DNA from: Duganella zoogloeoides
GTDB lineage: Bacteria > Pseudomonadota > Gammaproteobacteria > Burkholderiales > Burkholderiaceae_D
Assembly (NCBI RefSeq): GCF_034479515.1
Contig: NZ_CP140152.1
Location: 1,178,001-1,242,000, forward strand
Length of the DNA: 64,000 nt
Reading direction: 5' to 3'
Part shown: piece after piece, positions 17,104 to 26,289 of the stretch
Layout: the number at the start of each line of letters is the position of its first letter
Position numbering within the stretch: position 1 is the first letter of the stretch
Notes under the pieces: generated by a model
What the model saw: only the letters and a program-made list of their open reading frames with translations
What the model was told of the DNA's origin: nothing
Databases searched by the model: none
Made by a program: the position numbers and the translations under genes

Positions 17104-18069
17104 CTAGCCGGGCGTTTGTGCTTCCACCCGGTTGCGGCCGTTCTTCTTGGCGCGGTACAGCGCGCGGTCGGCGGCGCCGATCAGGGTGTCGATGTTGACT
17201 GCCGATGCCACGCTGCGGGTGGCCACGCCGATGCTGACCGTCACCACGCCACTGTTGCCGCCATGCGCATGGACAATCGCCAGCGCTTCGGCGCGGGCGC
17301 GGATCGTCTCGGCCATCTGCGTGGCCTGGGCGGTGTCGGTGTCGGGCAGGATCATGGCGAATTCCTCGCCGCCGTAGCGCGCCATCAGGTCGGCAGAGCG
17401 CTTGAGCATGCCGGACAGCGCGGCCGCCACCTGGATCAGGCACTGGTCGCCTTTCTGGTGGCCGTAGTGGTCGTTATAGGCCTTGAAGTGGTCGATGTCG
17501 ATCATCAAGAGCGACAGCGGCGTGCCGTGGCGGCGGGCGCGCCGGTGTTCGCGTTCGATCGCCACGTCGAAGTGGCGGCGGTTGGCGATGCCGGTCAGGC
17601 CGTCGGCAAAGGTTTGCGAACGCAGCACCAGGGTTTGTTCGCGCAGCAGCTTTTCGCGGCCCACGGCGATGCTGACATCGGTGATCTGGATCAGGCAGTG
17701 GCGCCCGCCGTCGGCCACATCGACCGCCGTCACCGCCACCGCCTGTTGCAGGCGCTCGTCCAGGCGGGCCGCTGCGGCATTGGCGTACAACGGGAACGGC
17801 GCCTTGTTGAGCGACTGCGACAGCAGCGACGGAAAATGGTGGCGCAGTGCCTGGTCGATGGCCGCGTCCACCCGGCTGCCGCGCAGGGCCGGGAACAGCG
17901 CCAGGAAATCGGCGCCCAGCGCCTGCTGCTGCGGGATTTGCGCGTGGTCGCTCATCCAGTCGTTCCACAGCACCACGCGGCGGTCGTGATCGAGCACCAC
18001 CGCGCCCAGGGTCACCGCGTTGAGCACGCTGTGCAGCAAATCGAGCGAGGGGTCCCGTACCGTTGTCAA
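17104..18069 (-). CDS. Diguanylate cyclase with N-terminal PAS-like domain
   Basis: This 321-residue protein makes cyclic di-GMP. A PAS-like domain (about residues 10-130) precedes a GGDEF domain with the active motif GGEEF. An RxxD product-inhibition site (RSAD) lies five residues before it. The chosen start is a TTG at 18069, because it follows a GAGG ribosome site and lies 10 nt after the CheC stop; longer frames overlap cheC. It ends an operon with a response regulator and CheC, suggesting phosphorelay-linked control of c-di-GMP. Confidence 0.88.
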   Translation of the reverse strand: MTTVRDPSLDLLHSVLNAVTLGAVVLDHDRRVVLWNDWMSDHAQIPQQQALGADFLALFPALRGSRVDAAIDQALRHHFPSLLSQSLNKAPFPLYANAAAARLDERLQQAVAVTAVDVADGGRHCLIQITDVSIAVGREKLLREQTLVLRSQTFADGLTGIANRRHFDVAIEREHRRARRHGTPLSLLMIDIDHFKAYNDHYGHQKGDQCLIQVAAALSGMLKRSADLMARYGGEEFAMILPDTDTAQATQMAETIRARAEALAIVHAHGGNSGVVTVSIGVATRSVASAVNIDTLIGAADRALYRAKKNGRNRVEAQTPG

Positions 18070-18079
18070 GCCAGCCACC

Positions 18080-18718
18080 TCAGGCTTGCCCCATCGCGCG
18101 GGCGATGTAGCGGTTGATTTGTTCTTTGAGGTCGTGCAGCGCCGAGATGTCGAGCACGAAGGCGACATAGCCGAGGATCTGGTGCTTGTCGAGCGCGAAG
18201 TCGATGTGCAGCATCAGCACCACGCTGTCGGGTTCGCTGCCGGACACGCCGAGAATCTCGTCGCTGGTGCCAACGTGGTATTCCGGCAACGATCCGCGCA
18301 GTTCCTGTTCAAAGACATTGGCCAGGGTGCCGATGCAGGCATTGAGGATGATGTTGCCGATTTCGCACATGGCTTCCTGCTCCATGTCGGTCAGCTCCTG
18401 CAGGGGCACGGTTTCGCCGACCATCAGGCGCACCAGTTCCAGGCTTTTGTCTTCGGGGAACATGAGGATGGCATCGGTATCGAACGCGCCCTCGTAGTGC
18501 TGGCTGACGCCGCAAATGCGGTCCGGCGCCTCGGCCTCGGCCGCCAGCCGGCTGCCCAGCAGCCGCGCCGCGTCGGTACGGCTGATGAAGCTGATCGACG
18601 GCACGGACATACGCACCTCTTCGCTGACCAGTGCGCTCATCGACGCGGCAGCCTGGCCCACGCCGATATTGAAAATCTCGATCAGGGCGTCGTTTTCCAG
18701 CTCGGACAATTCCACCAT
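18080..18718 (-). CDS. cheC: CheC-like CheY phosphatase
   Basis: This 212-residue protein dephosphorylates response regulators. Both CheC active-site repeats are present: D10-x3-E14-x2-N17 with P40, and E115-x3-E119-x2-N122 with P145, which is the full two-site form. It lies 1 nt after the response-regulator gene and just before the diguanylate cyclase gene. No cheA, cheB or cheD occurs nearby. Its likely target is the adjacent receiver protein, so it probably resets the signal leading to c-di-GMP output. Confidence 0.85.
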   Translation of the reverse strand: MVELSELENDALIEIFNIGVGQAAASMSALVSEEVRMSVPSISFISRTDAARLLGSRLAAEAEAPDRICGVSQHYEGAFDTDAILMFPEDKSLELVRLMVGETVPLQELTDMEQEAMCEIGNIILNACIGTLANVFEQELRGSLPEYHVGTSDEILGVSGSEPDSVVLMLHIDFALDKHQILGYVAFVLDISALHDLKEQINRYIARAMGQA

Positions 18719-18719
18719 G

Positions 18720-19103
18720 TCAGCCTCCCGCCAGCGCCAGTAACTGGGCGATGCGCGCCTCGGTGATCGGCTTTTCCATGAACCCCAGCCCCAGCGCCTC
18801 GGCCCGCTCGCGCGTGGCGGACTGCACGTTGGCGGTCAGCAGGGAGATTGGCAGGGCAGGCGCCAGCCGCCGCAATTGCTCGGCGGCGGCGATGCCGCCC
18901 ATGCCGGGCATATTGACATCCATCAGCACCAGGTCGGGCAGGGCGGCGCGCGCCTTGTCCAGCGACTCTTCGCCGGTACCGGCTTCCACCACGTTCCAGC
19001 CGGGTTGCAGATGCAAAATATATTGGCGCGCCATCATCCGTGAGACGCGGCTGTCATCGACAATCAACACGGTTTTTGTTCGCTCGGGTGTAACGTCAGT
19101 CAT
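18720..19103 (-). CDS. Single-domain response regulator (CheY-like receiver)
   Basis: This 127-residue receiver has the acidic pair D16-D17, the phosphoacceptor D62 (LVLMDVNMPG), T90 and K111, all in the expected order, and no output domain. It is the first gene of the operon with cheC and a diguanylate cyclase. A kinase is not visible in the neighbourhood. The 116-128 bp region upstream separates it from divergent rpiA. Confidence 0.93.
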   Translation of the reverse strand: MTDVTPERTKTVLIVDDSRVSRMMARQYILHLQPGWNVVEAGTGEESLDKARAALPDLVLMDVNMPGMGGIAAAEQLRRLAPALPISLLTANVQSATRERAEALGLGFMEKPITEARIAQLLALAGG

Positions 19104-19231
19104 GTCACCTCCTGGCTGTATGTATGGGGCATTCTCGCATAATAGGGTTTTGCTTGGCAGCTATCCGTTAAAATAGCGCCACTGATTCCTCCCGCTTTCC
19201 TTTAATTGCTAAAAATCAATTGTTAAAAATC

Positions 19232-19909
19232 ATGACCCAAGACGAACTGAAACAAGCCGTAGCGCGCGCCGCCATCGAATACGTGGTGGACAACGAAATC
19301 ATCGGCGTCGGCACCGGTTCCACCGCCAATTTCTTCATCGACGAACTGGCCAAGATCAAGGACCGCATCAAGGGCACCGTGGCGTCGTCCGAAGCGACTG
19401 CCGCCCGCCTGCGCGGCCACGGCATCGCCGTCTACGACCTCAACGACGTGCCGGCGATTGCCGTGTACATCGACGGCGCCGACGAGATCGACGCTTCGGG
19501 CGCCATGATCAAGGGCGGCGGCGCGGCGCTGACGCGTGAAAAGATCGTCGCATCGGTATCGAAGCAGTTCGTCTGCATCGCCGACGGCTCCAAGCTGGTG
19601 GACGTGATGGGCAAGTTCCCGCTGCCGGTGGAAGTGGTGCCGATGGCGCGCGAAGCAGTGGCGCGCGCCTTGAGCGCGCTGGGCGGCGTGCCGAAGCTGC
19701 GGTTGAAACCGGGCACGGATGAAGCGTTCGTGACCGACAATGGCGGCCAGTTGCTCGATGTATCGGGATTGTCGATTACGGATCCGGTGGCGCTGGAAGC
19801 GCAGATCAACCAGATCGTGGGCGTGATCGCGGTGGGGCTGTTTGCCGCACGCGGCGCCAATGTGTGCCTGCTGGGGATGGCCGAGGGCGTGAAAACCCTG
19901 AAGTTCTAA
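19232..19909 (+). CDS. rpiA: Ribose-5-phosphate isomerase A
   Basis: RpiA interconverts ribose 5-phosphate and ribulose 5-phosphate in the pentose phosphate pathway. The 225-residue protein shows [19 protein letters not shown] and [11 protein letters not shown], all substrate-site motifs. An upstream TTG in frame is possible, but the ATG at 19232 gives the family-typical [11 protein letters not shown] start; there is no strong ribosome site. A stem-loop repeat follows the stop. Confidence 0.97.
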   Translation: MTQDELKQAVARAAIEYVVDNEIIGVGTGSTANFFIDELAKIKDRIKGTVASSEATAARLRGHGIAVYDLNDVPAIAVYIDGADEIDASGAMIKGGGAALTREKIVASVSKQFVCIADGSKLVDVMGKFPLPVEVVPMAREAVARALSALGGVPKLRLKPGTDEAFVTDNGGQLLDVSGLSITDPVALEAQINQIVGVIAVGLFAARGANVCLLGMAEGVKTLKF

Positions 19910-19929
19910 ATACTACTACCGGTGCATCT

Positions 19930-20033
19930 GTCATCCCCGCGCAGGCGGGGATCCATAGAACGTGTGCTTCGTTGAAACGCAAAATGTTCTACGAATCTTC
20001 GGTTCCATGGATCCCCGCGTACGCGAGGATGAC
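19930..20033. repeat. REP/MITE-like inverted repeat element between rpiA and yggX
   Basis: The element is 104 bp, begins GTCATCCCCGCGCAGGCGGG and ends with GCGTACGCGAGGATGAC, giving imperfect inverted termini with CCATAGAAC and GGTTCCATGG as inner arms. The frame across it encodes VIPAQAGIH-like peptide, a hallmark of widely dispersed proteobacterial intergenic repeats. It can fold as a long hairpin and may end convergent rpiA and yggX transcripts. Confidence 0.8.
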
Positions 20034-20050
20034 GAATCAGAACTAACGAT

Positions 20051-20323
20051 TTACTCGGTCGGTGGCACGTAGCCCATCGCCGCATCGGCGCCGTCGCCGA
20101 AGAAATGCTTTTCCATCTGCTGCGCCAGGTATTTACGGGCGCGCAGGTCGGCCAGGTTCAGGCGGTTTTCGTTGACCAGCATGGTCTGGTGCTTCATCCA
20201 CGCGGCCCACGCTTCTTTCGAAACCGACTCGTAGATCTTCTTGCCCATTTCGCCAGGAACTGGTGGGAAATCCATGCCCTCGGCTTCTTTGTTGAGTTTA
20301 ATGCAATGTACGGTGCGGGCCAT
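20051..20323 (-). CDS. yggX: YggX-type iron trafficking / oxidative damage protection protein
   Basis: This 90-residue protein is a member of the YggX family, which protects iron-sulfur clusters against oxidation. Conserved motifs include [23 protein letters not shown] at the N-terminus and the [17 protein letters not shown] segment, at normal length. It follows argA by 36 nt on the minus strand, so the pair may be co-transcribed. The intergenic repeat lies beyond its stop. Confidence 0.95.
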   Translation of the reverse strand: MARTVHCIKLNKEAEGMDFPPVPGEMGKKIYESVSKEAWAAWMKHQTMLVNENRLNLADLRARKYLAQQMEKHFFGDGADAAMGYVPPTE

Positions 20324-20359
20324 CTGTCTTGCTCCTAAAGCTGTAACGTAAAGACGTCA

Positions 20360-21670
20360 TTATAAAGATTTAATCAATACCTGGGATTTGCGCTGCCAGT
20401 TATACATATGCTGGCGATCCTTCGGTAGCGCATCGACCGTGGCCGGCACGAAGCCGCGCTTCTGGAACCAGTGCGAGGTGCGGGTGGTGAGCACGAACAG
20501 CTTGGTCACGCCCAGCGCCCGTGCGCGGTTTTCCATGTGTTTCAAAATGCGTTCGCCGTCGCCCTGGGCCTGCACTTCCGGGTTCACCGTCAAACATGCC
20601 ATTTCGGCCATCTTGTGTTCGGGGAACGGGTACAGCGCCGCGCAGCCGAAGATCACGCCATCGTGCTCGATCACCGAGAAATAATCGATTTCGCGCTCGA
20701 TCAGCTCGCGGCCGCGCTTGACCAGGGTGCCGTCCGCTTCCAGCGGTTCGATCAGCTTGATGATGCCGCCCACGTCTTCGATCGTCGCCTTGCGCAGCGA
20801 TTCGAGGTTTTCGTGCGAGATCATGGTGCCCACGCCATCGTGGGTAAACAGTTCGAGCAGGGCCGAGCCGTCCATGGCGAACGGCACGATGTGCGAGCGT
20901 TCCACGCCGTTGTCGCACGCCTTGATGCAGTGGCGCAGGTAGAACGCGGTGGCGTCGTCGAGGAAGCCGGCGCCCAGCACCGCTTCGGCCATGTGCGACG
21001 ACAGTTCGCGGATTTCGGTGCCGCCGGCGTCGGTCATCATCGGCGTCTCGGTGATGAACACCAGTTTGTCGGCATGCAGGGCAATCGCCGCGCTGCACGC
21101 CACGTCTTCCATGGTCAGGTTGAACGCCTCGCCGGTGGGCGAGAAGCCCAGCGGCGAGAGCAGCACCAGGCCGTCGGACCCGAGAATCGAGTGGATGGTT
21201 TCGGCATCGACCTTGCGCGTGACGCCCGTCAGTTCCAGGTCCACGCCGTCGATCACGCCCAGCGGGCGGGCCGTGATGAAGTTGCCGGAAATGATACGGA
21301 TGGCCGCATTCGACATCGGCGTATTGGGCAAACCCTGGCTGAACGCGGCCTCGATATCGAGGCGCAGCTCGCCGGCGGCTTCCTTGGCGCACTCCATGGC
21401 GGCCGTGTCGGTGATGCGCACGCCGTTGTGGAAGCGCCCTTCGACGTTGCGCAGCGCCAACTGCTCGGCCACCTGCGGGCGCGAGCCGTAGACCACGGTC
21501 ACATTGATGTCGAGCGCGTGCAGCAGCGACAGATCGTGGGCCAGCACCTGCAAGGCGCCGGCGGAAACGAGTTCACCGGGAAAGGCCACCACGAAGGTCT
21601 TGCCGCGGAAGGCGTGGATGTAGGGCGCGACTGAACGCAGCCATTGGACGAATTGGGTAGGGTTTTCCAT
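20360..21670 (-). CDS. argA: Amino-acid N-acetyltransferase (N-acetylglutamate synthase)
   Basis: ArgA acetylates glutamate, the first step of arginine synthesis. The 436-residue protein has an N-terminal amino-acid-kinase-like domain (FRGKTFVVAFPGELV onward, about residues 20-280) and a C-terminal GNAT acetyltransferase domain (about 290-430). The kinase-like domain usually binds feedback-inhibiting arginine. The start MENPTQFVQWLRS at 21670 is favoured over an ATG three codons upstream, which overlaps a TATAAT-like hexamer. hrpA is divergent. yggX follows. Confidence 0.95.
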   Translation of the reverse strand: MENPTQFVQWLRSVAPYIHAFRGKTFVVAFPGELVSAGALQVLAHDLSLLHALDINVTVVYGSRPQVAEQLALRNVEGRFHNGVRITDTAAMECAKEAAGELRLDIEAAFSQGLPNTPMSNAAIRIISGNFITARPLGVIDGVDLELTGVTRKVDAETIHSILGSDGLVLLSPLGFSPTGEAFNLTMEDVACSAAIALHADKLVFITETPMMTDAGGTEIRELSSHMAEAVLGAGFLDDATAFYLRHCIKACDNGVERSHIVPFAMDGSALLELFTHDGVGTMISHENLESLRKATIEDVGGIIKLIEPLEADGTLVKRGRELIEREIDYFSVIEHDGVIFGCAALYPFPEHKMAEMACLTVNPEVQAQGDGERILKHMENRARALGVTKLFVLTTRTSHWFQKRGFVPATVDALPKDRQHMYNWQRKSQVLIKSL

Positions 21671-21724
21671 TACCGGCATTATAATTCGGTGCGCGAATTC
21701 CGCACCCTATACTTGTAAAAAACA

Positions 21725-24700
21725 ATGTCAGAAGCCAGCAACAAGCCTAAAAGCCCCCCCAACACACTCCGTGGCCCGCAAGACCGCCGCCCGCAAGCCC
21801 CTGCCAGCCCGTTTGCCGAGGCGTTAAAAGGCGTGGTCACTGTCAGGACGGAGCCGGTGCCGGGCAAGGTCCCGAACCCGGGTGGGGCGCCGCGCGGCAA
21901 GGGCGCGCCGCAACAGCGCCCGGCTGCTGGCATCGAAAGTCCGGGTGCCCGCACGTCCCAGCGGCGTCCCGCGGCTGGCAATGACGGTCGTGGCCGCGGT
22001 GCGCCTGGCGGTAGTCCGTCCGCCAGGGCGGAGGGCGACGGCAAGAATGCGTCGCGCGCGCGCCTGACGCCGGAAGAGCAGGCGGCGCGCGAAGCCGCAC
22101 GCGAGGCGCGTGAGGCCGAGCGCAATTTCCGTACGCCGCTGCCGCCGATCACCTTCCCCGAAGATTTGCCCGTCTCGGGCCGCCGCCACGAGATCGCCGC
22201 CGCCTTGCAGGCGAACCAGGTGATTATCGTTTCCGGCGAGACCGGTTCCGGCAAAACCACCCAGCTGCCGAAAATCTGCCTGGAACTGGGTCGTGGCCAA
22301 AAGGGGCTGATCGGCCATACCCAGCCGCGCCGGATCGCCGCGTCGTCCACCGCCAAGCGCATTGCCGCCGAACTCAATTCGCCGCTGGGCCAGCACGTGG
22401 GTTTCAAGGTGCGTTTTGCCGACACCCTGCAAAAGGGCGCGTCGGTCAAGCTGATGACCGACGGTATCCTGCTGGCCGAGACCCAGACCGATCCGTTATT
22501 AAAAGCCTACGACACCATCATCATCGACGAGGCGCACGAACGCAGCCTCAATATCGACTTCCTGCTCGGCTACCTCAAGCAGCTGCTGCCGCGCCGCCCC
22601 GATTTGAAGATCATCATCACGTCGGCCACCATCGACGCCGACCGCTTTTCGCGCCACTTCGGCACGCCGGAAAAACCGGCGCCGGTGATCGAGGTATCGG
22701 GCCGCCTGTACGCGGTGGAAGTGCGCTACCGGCCGATCGACAGCGATGTGCCGAATAAAGCTAACCCCGGCGGCAATGCCGCAGCGATCGCCAATGCCGA
22801 AGGCAAAGGACACCGCACGGCCGCCGCGCGCGAGAAGCGCGACCTGATGGATGCGGTGGTCGATGCAGTCGATGAACTGGCGCGCCTCGGTTCCGGCGAC
22901 GTCCTGGTCTTTTTGCCCGGCGAACGCGAAATCCGCGACACCGCCGAAGCACTGCGCAAACATCATCCGCCGCACGTGGAAATCCTGCCGCTGTTCGCGC
23001 GCCTGTCGGCCGAGGAGCAGGAGCGCGTGTTCAAGGTGAGTAATGCCCGCCGCATCGTGCTGGCCACCAACGTGGCCGAGACGTCGCTGACCGTGCCCGG
23101 CATCCGCTACGTGGTCGATGCCGGCCTGGCCCGCGTCAAACGCTATAGCTACCGCAACAAGGTCGAGCAGTTGCAGATCGAACCGATCGCGCAGTCGGCC
23201 GCCAACCAGCGCGCCGGCCGTTGCGGCCGCGTGGCCGATGGCGTGTGTATCCGCCTGTACGACGAGCAGGATTATCTGTTGCGGCCCAAGTTCACCGAGC
23301 CGGAAATCCTGCGCTCGTCGCTGGCGTCCGTCATCCTGCGCATGAAGTCGCTGCACCTGACCGACGTGGAAAGCTTCCCGTTCATCGAGCCACCGCTGGC
23401 GCGCGCGATTGCCGACGGCTACCAGCTACTGCAAGAGCTGGGCGCCGTCGACGAATACAACCAGCTCACGGCGCTCGGCCAGAAGCTGGCCAAGCTGCCG
23501 CTCGACCCGCGCGTGGGCCGCATGATCCTGGCCGCCCTCGACAACGTGTGCCTGAGCGAAGTGCTGATCATTGCCTCAGCCCTGTCGGTGCAAGATCCGC
23601 GCGACCGCCCGATGGAACACCAGCAGGCGGCCGACGAGGCCCATAAAAAGTTCGCCGATGAAAAATCTGAGTTCCTCAGCTACCTGAAAATCTGGCGCTG
23701 GTTCGAAAACGCCATCGAGCACAAGAAAACCAACCGCCAGTTGATGGACAACTGCCGCACCAATTTTCTCTCGCAGCTGCGCCTGCGCGAGTGGCGCGAC
23801 GTCCATTCGCAACTGGTCACGCTGGTCAAGGAGCAGGGCTGGCGCGTCAACGAGTTGCCAGCCACCTACGAGAACCTGCACCTGGCCCTGCTGACCGGTT
23901 TGCTCGGCAATATCGGCTTCAAGAGCGAAGACGAGCCGGGCGCCGGGTATCTCGGTGCGCGCGGCATCAAGTTCCACATCTGGCCGGGGTCGTCGCTGCT
24001 GAAAAAACCGGGCAAGTGGATCATGGCGGCCGAACTGGTCGATACCACGCGCCTGTATGCGCGCTGCGTGGCCCGCATCGAGCCGGAGTGGCTGGAAAAA
24101 GTGGGCGGCCACCTGTTGAAAAAATCGTGGGGCGAGCCGCGCTGGGAAAAACGCTCGGCGCAGGTCACCGCGTCTGAACGCGCCACGCTGTACGGGCTGG
24201 TTGTGTACAGCCAGCGCCGCATCAACTACGGCGCCTTCAACCCGGCCGAGGCGCGCGAAATCTTCATCCGCGACGCGCTGGTCGGTGGCGATTACGACAC
24301 GCGTGCGCCGTTCTTCGCCCACAACCACAAGCTCATCAAGGACATCGAAAACCTCGAACACAAGTCGCGCCGCCTGGACGTGCTGGTCGACGATGAACTG
24401 ATCGCGGCGTTCTACGACAAGCTCATTCCCGCCGACGTGGTCAACGGCGCCGGTTTTGAGAAGTGGCACAAGGACGCCACCGCCGCCGAGCCACGGCTGC
24501 TGTACCTCAATCGCGACGAACTGATGCGCCACGAAGCGGCCGGCGTCACCACCGAGCTGTTCCCGAAGATCATGTCGGTCACTGGCCTCGAACTGGGCCT
24601 GACGTACCACTTCGAACCGGGCAGCGTGCGTGACGGCGTGACCCTGGCCGTGCCGCTGTATGCACTGAACCAGTTGCCGCGCGAGCGCTGCGAGTGGCTG

Positions 24701-26080
24701 GTGCCGGGCATGCTCAAGGAAAAAGTGCACCTGCTGTTGAAATCCTTGCCGCAAAAGCTGCGCCGCCACTGCGTGCCGCTGCCCGACTACGCCGCCAAGT
24801 TCTGCGAGCGCGTCAACGAAGCGGGCGTGTTCGGCCGCGGCGACCTGGTGGACGCCATCATTGCCGACATCCGCAAGCAATTGACGATTGCCGTGCTGAC
24901 CACCGACTTCAAGCCGGAGACCTTGCCCGCCCACCACTTCATGAACTTCAAGGTGATCGACGAGCATGGCCGCCAACTGGACATGGGCCGCAACCTGGCC
25001 ACCTTGCAAGCCGAGTTCGGCATGCAGGCGCGCGAGAGTTTCCAGAAGATGGCGGAAACGTCGGGCACCACGGTAACATCCGCCGCCCTGTCGGCTGCCC
25101 AGCCGGGTGGCGGCGCCAAGCCAGCCGCCGGCGGCAAGGCAGGTGCTGCGGCGCCCGTCACTGCGACGGGCGGCAAGGGGGGCAGCGGTGCGGCGCCACA
25201 CGGTGGCGTGGACGCCGCCGAGCCGTCCAACCTGACCAACCTCAGCAACTGGACCTTCGGCGAACTGCCCGAGCTGCTCGAAATCCCGCAAGGCAAACTG
25301 ACGCTGATCGGCTTCCCCGCGCTGGTGGACAAGCGCACCCACTGCGACCTCGAAGTCTTCGACGACCCGACCGTGGCAGCGCGCACCCACCGCCAGGGCC
25401 TGCGCCGCCTGTTCGCGCTGCAGATGAAAGATCAAATCAAGTTCATCGAGAAAAGCATCCCGAACCTGCAGCAAATGGGCATGCAATACATGGCGATGGG
25501 CACGCAGGAAGAACTGCGCGACGAGATCATCAACAAGGCGCTCGACATCGCCTGCCTGCAAGACCCGTTGCCGACCGACGCTGCCAGTTTCACCAAACGC
25601 AAGGACGAGGGCAAGTCGCGCCTGGTGCTCTTGGTCAACGAAGTGGCGCGCCTGCTGTCGCAAGTGCTGACCGAGTTCCACGGCCTGCCCAAGCGCCTGC
25701 AAGGCTTGCCGCAGGCAGCGGCCACCGATATGCAGGGCCAGTTGCAGGGCCTGGTGCACAAGCGCTTCCTGTCCGACAACGACTACAGCCAGCTGTCACA
25801 CTTCCCGCGCTACCTGAAGGCGATGAACGTGCGCATCGAAAAGCTGCGCGCCGACCCCGCCCGCGACGCCAAGCTGATGGCCGACTGGCAACTGGCCGCC
25901 ACGCCATACCAGCGTCTGCACCGCGACAAGAGCGCCGGCAAGAACACCGACCCGAAACTGGTCGAGTTCCGCTGGATGCTGGAAGAACTGCGCGTCTCGC
26001 TATTCGCCCAGGAACTGCGCACCCCGATGCCGGTGTCGGTGAAGCGCCTGCAAAAAGTGTGGGAATCGATGCTACGCTAA
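21725..26080 (+). CDS. hrpA: ATP-dependent RNA helicase HrpA
   Basis: This 1451-residue DEAH-box RNA helicase has Walker A GETGSGKTTQ (about residue 175), DEAH as IIDEAHERS, the SAT motif and the QRAGRCGR block, followed by HA2, OB-fold and the HrpA-specific C-terminal domains. HrpA rescues stalled ribosomes by acting on mRNA. It is longer than the usual 1300 residues because of a disordered Pro/Ala/Arg-rich N-terminal stretch (about 145 residues) and an Ala/Gly-rich insert near residues 1115-1160. A long inverted-repeat element begins 33 bp after its stop. Confidence 0.96.
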   Translation: MSEASNKPKSPPNTLRGPQDRRPQAPASPFAEALKGVVTVRTEPVPGKVPNPGGAPRGKGAPQQRPAAGIESPGARTSQRRPAAGNDGRGRGAPGGSPSARAEGDGKNASRARLTPEEQAAREAAREAREAERNFRTPLPPITFPEDLPVSGRRHEIAAALQANQVIIVSGETGSGKTTQLPKICLELGRGQKGLIGHTQPRRIAASSTAKRIAAELNSPLGQHVGFKVRFADTLQKGASVKLMTDGILLAETQTDPLLKAYDTIIIDEAHERSLNIDFLLGYLKQLLPRRPDLKIIITSATIDADRFSRHFGTPEKPAPVIEVSGRLYAVEVRYRPIDSDVPNKANPGGNAAAIANAEGKGHRTAAAREKRDLMDAVVDAVDELARLGSGDVLVFLPGEREIRDTAEALRKHHPPHVEILPLFARLSAEEQERVFKVSNARRIVLATNVAETSLTVPGIRYVVDAGLARVKRYSYRNKVEQLQIEPIAQSAANQRAGRCGRVADGVCIRLYDEQDYLLRPKFTEPEILRSSLASVILRMKSLHLTDVESFPFIEPPLARAIADGYQLLQELGAVDEYNQLTALGQKLAKLPLDPRVGRMILAALDNVCLSEVLIIASALSVQDPRDRPMEHQQAADEAHKKFADEKSEFLSYLKIWRWFENAIEHKKTNRQLMDNCRTNFLSQLRLREWRDVHSQLVTLVKEQGWRVNELPATYENLHLALLTGLLGNIGFKSEDEPGAGYLGARGIKFHIWPGSSLLKKPGKWIMAAELVDTTRLYARCVARIEPEWLEKVGGHLLKKSWGEPRWEKRSAQVTASERATLYGLVVYSQRRINYGAFNPAEAREIFIRDALVGGDYDTRAPFFAHNHKLIKDIENLEHKSRRLDVLVDDELIAAFYDKLIPADVVNGAGFEKWHKDATAAEPRLLYLNRDELMRHEAAGVTTELFPKIMSVTGLELGLTYHFEPGSVRDGVTLAVPLYALNQLPRERCEWLVPGMLKEKVHLLLKSLPQKLRRHCVPLPDYAAKFCERVNEAGVFGRGDLVDAIIADIRKQLTIAVLTTDFKPETLPAHHFMNFKVIDEHGRQLDMGRNLATLQAEFGMQARESFQKMAETSGTTVTSAALSAAQPGGGAKPAAGGKAGAAAPVTATGGKGGSGAAPHGGVDAAEPSNLTNLSNWTFGELPELLEIPQGKLTLIGFPALVDKRTHCDLEVFDDPTVAARTHRQGLRRLFALQMKDQIKFIEKSIPNLQQMGMQYMAMGTQEELRDEIINKALDIACLQDPLPTDAASFTKRKDEGKSRLVLLVNEVARLLSQVLTEFHGLPKRLQGLPQAAATDMQGQLQGLVHKRFLSDNDYSQLSHFPRYLKAMNVRIEKLRADPARDAKLMADWQLAATPYQRLHRDKSAGKNTDPKLVEFRWMLEELRVSLFAQELRTPMPVSVKRLQKVWESMLR

Positions 26081-26215
26081 CCAAACCAAGTTCGGGGTCA
26101 GAACCAAACCAAGTTCGGGGTCAGTGCCGACATTCGGACATTTTTGAACTTATTTATTGAAGTAGACTTCAACTAAAAGGTTCCTGGATGTCCGAATGTC
26201 GGCACTGACCCCGAA
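26081..26215. repeat. 102-bp element with perfect 28-bp terminal inverted repeats, copy 1
   Basis: The core element is 26114-26215. Its terminal arms (26114-26141 and 26188-26215) are perfect 28-bp inverted repeats starting TTCGGGGTCAGTGCCGACAT. The inner 46 bp contain a hairpin TTGAAGT-AG-ACTTCAA. A second copy lies at 47856-47957 in inverted orientation. Just before the core, a 21-bp unit beginning CCAAACCAAG is repeated in tandem at 26081 and 26104. The element lacks coding capacity, so it may be a non-autonomous mobile repeat mobilised in trans. Confidence 0.9.
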
Positions 26216-26289
26216 GTAGGTGCCACGAAGAGGCTCCTAAGTATCGTGCGCTGGTGGTTTCCGCTTAGACTGGGGTATTGGGAGGTCCG

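Noticed and set aside
19864..20046. Small plus-strand reading frame with VIPAQAGIH
   Set aside because: It is the translation of an intergenic repeat and overlaps the rpiA 3' end; it is not a gene.
26081..26215. Full insertion sequence
   Set aside because: The 102-bp element has no transposase coding capacity; only a non-autonomous repeat can be claimed.
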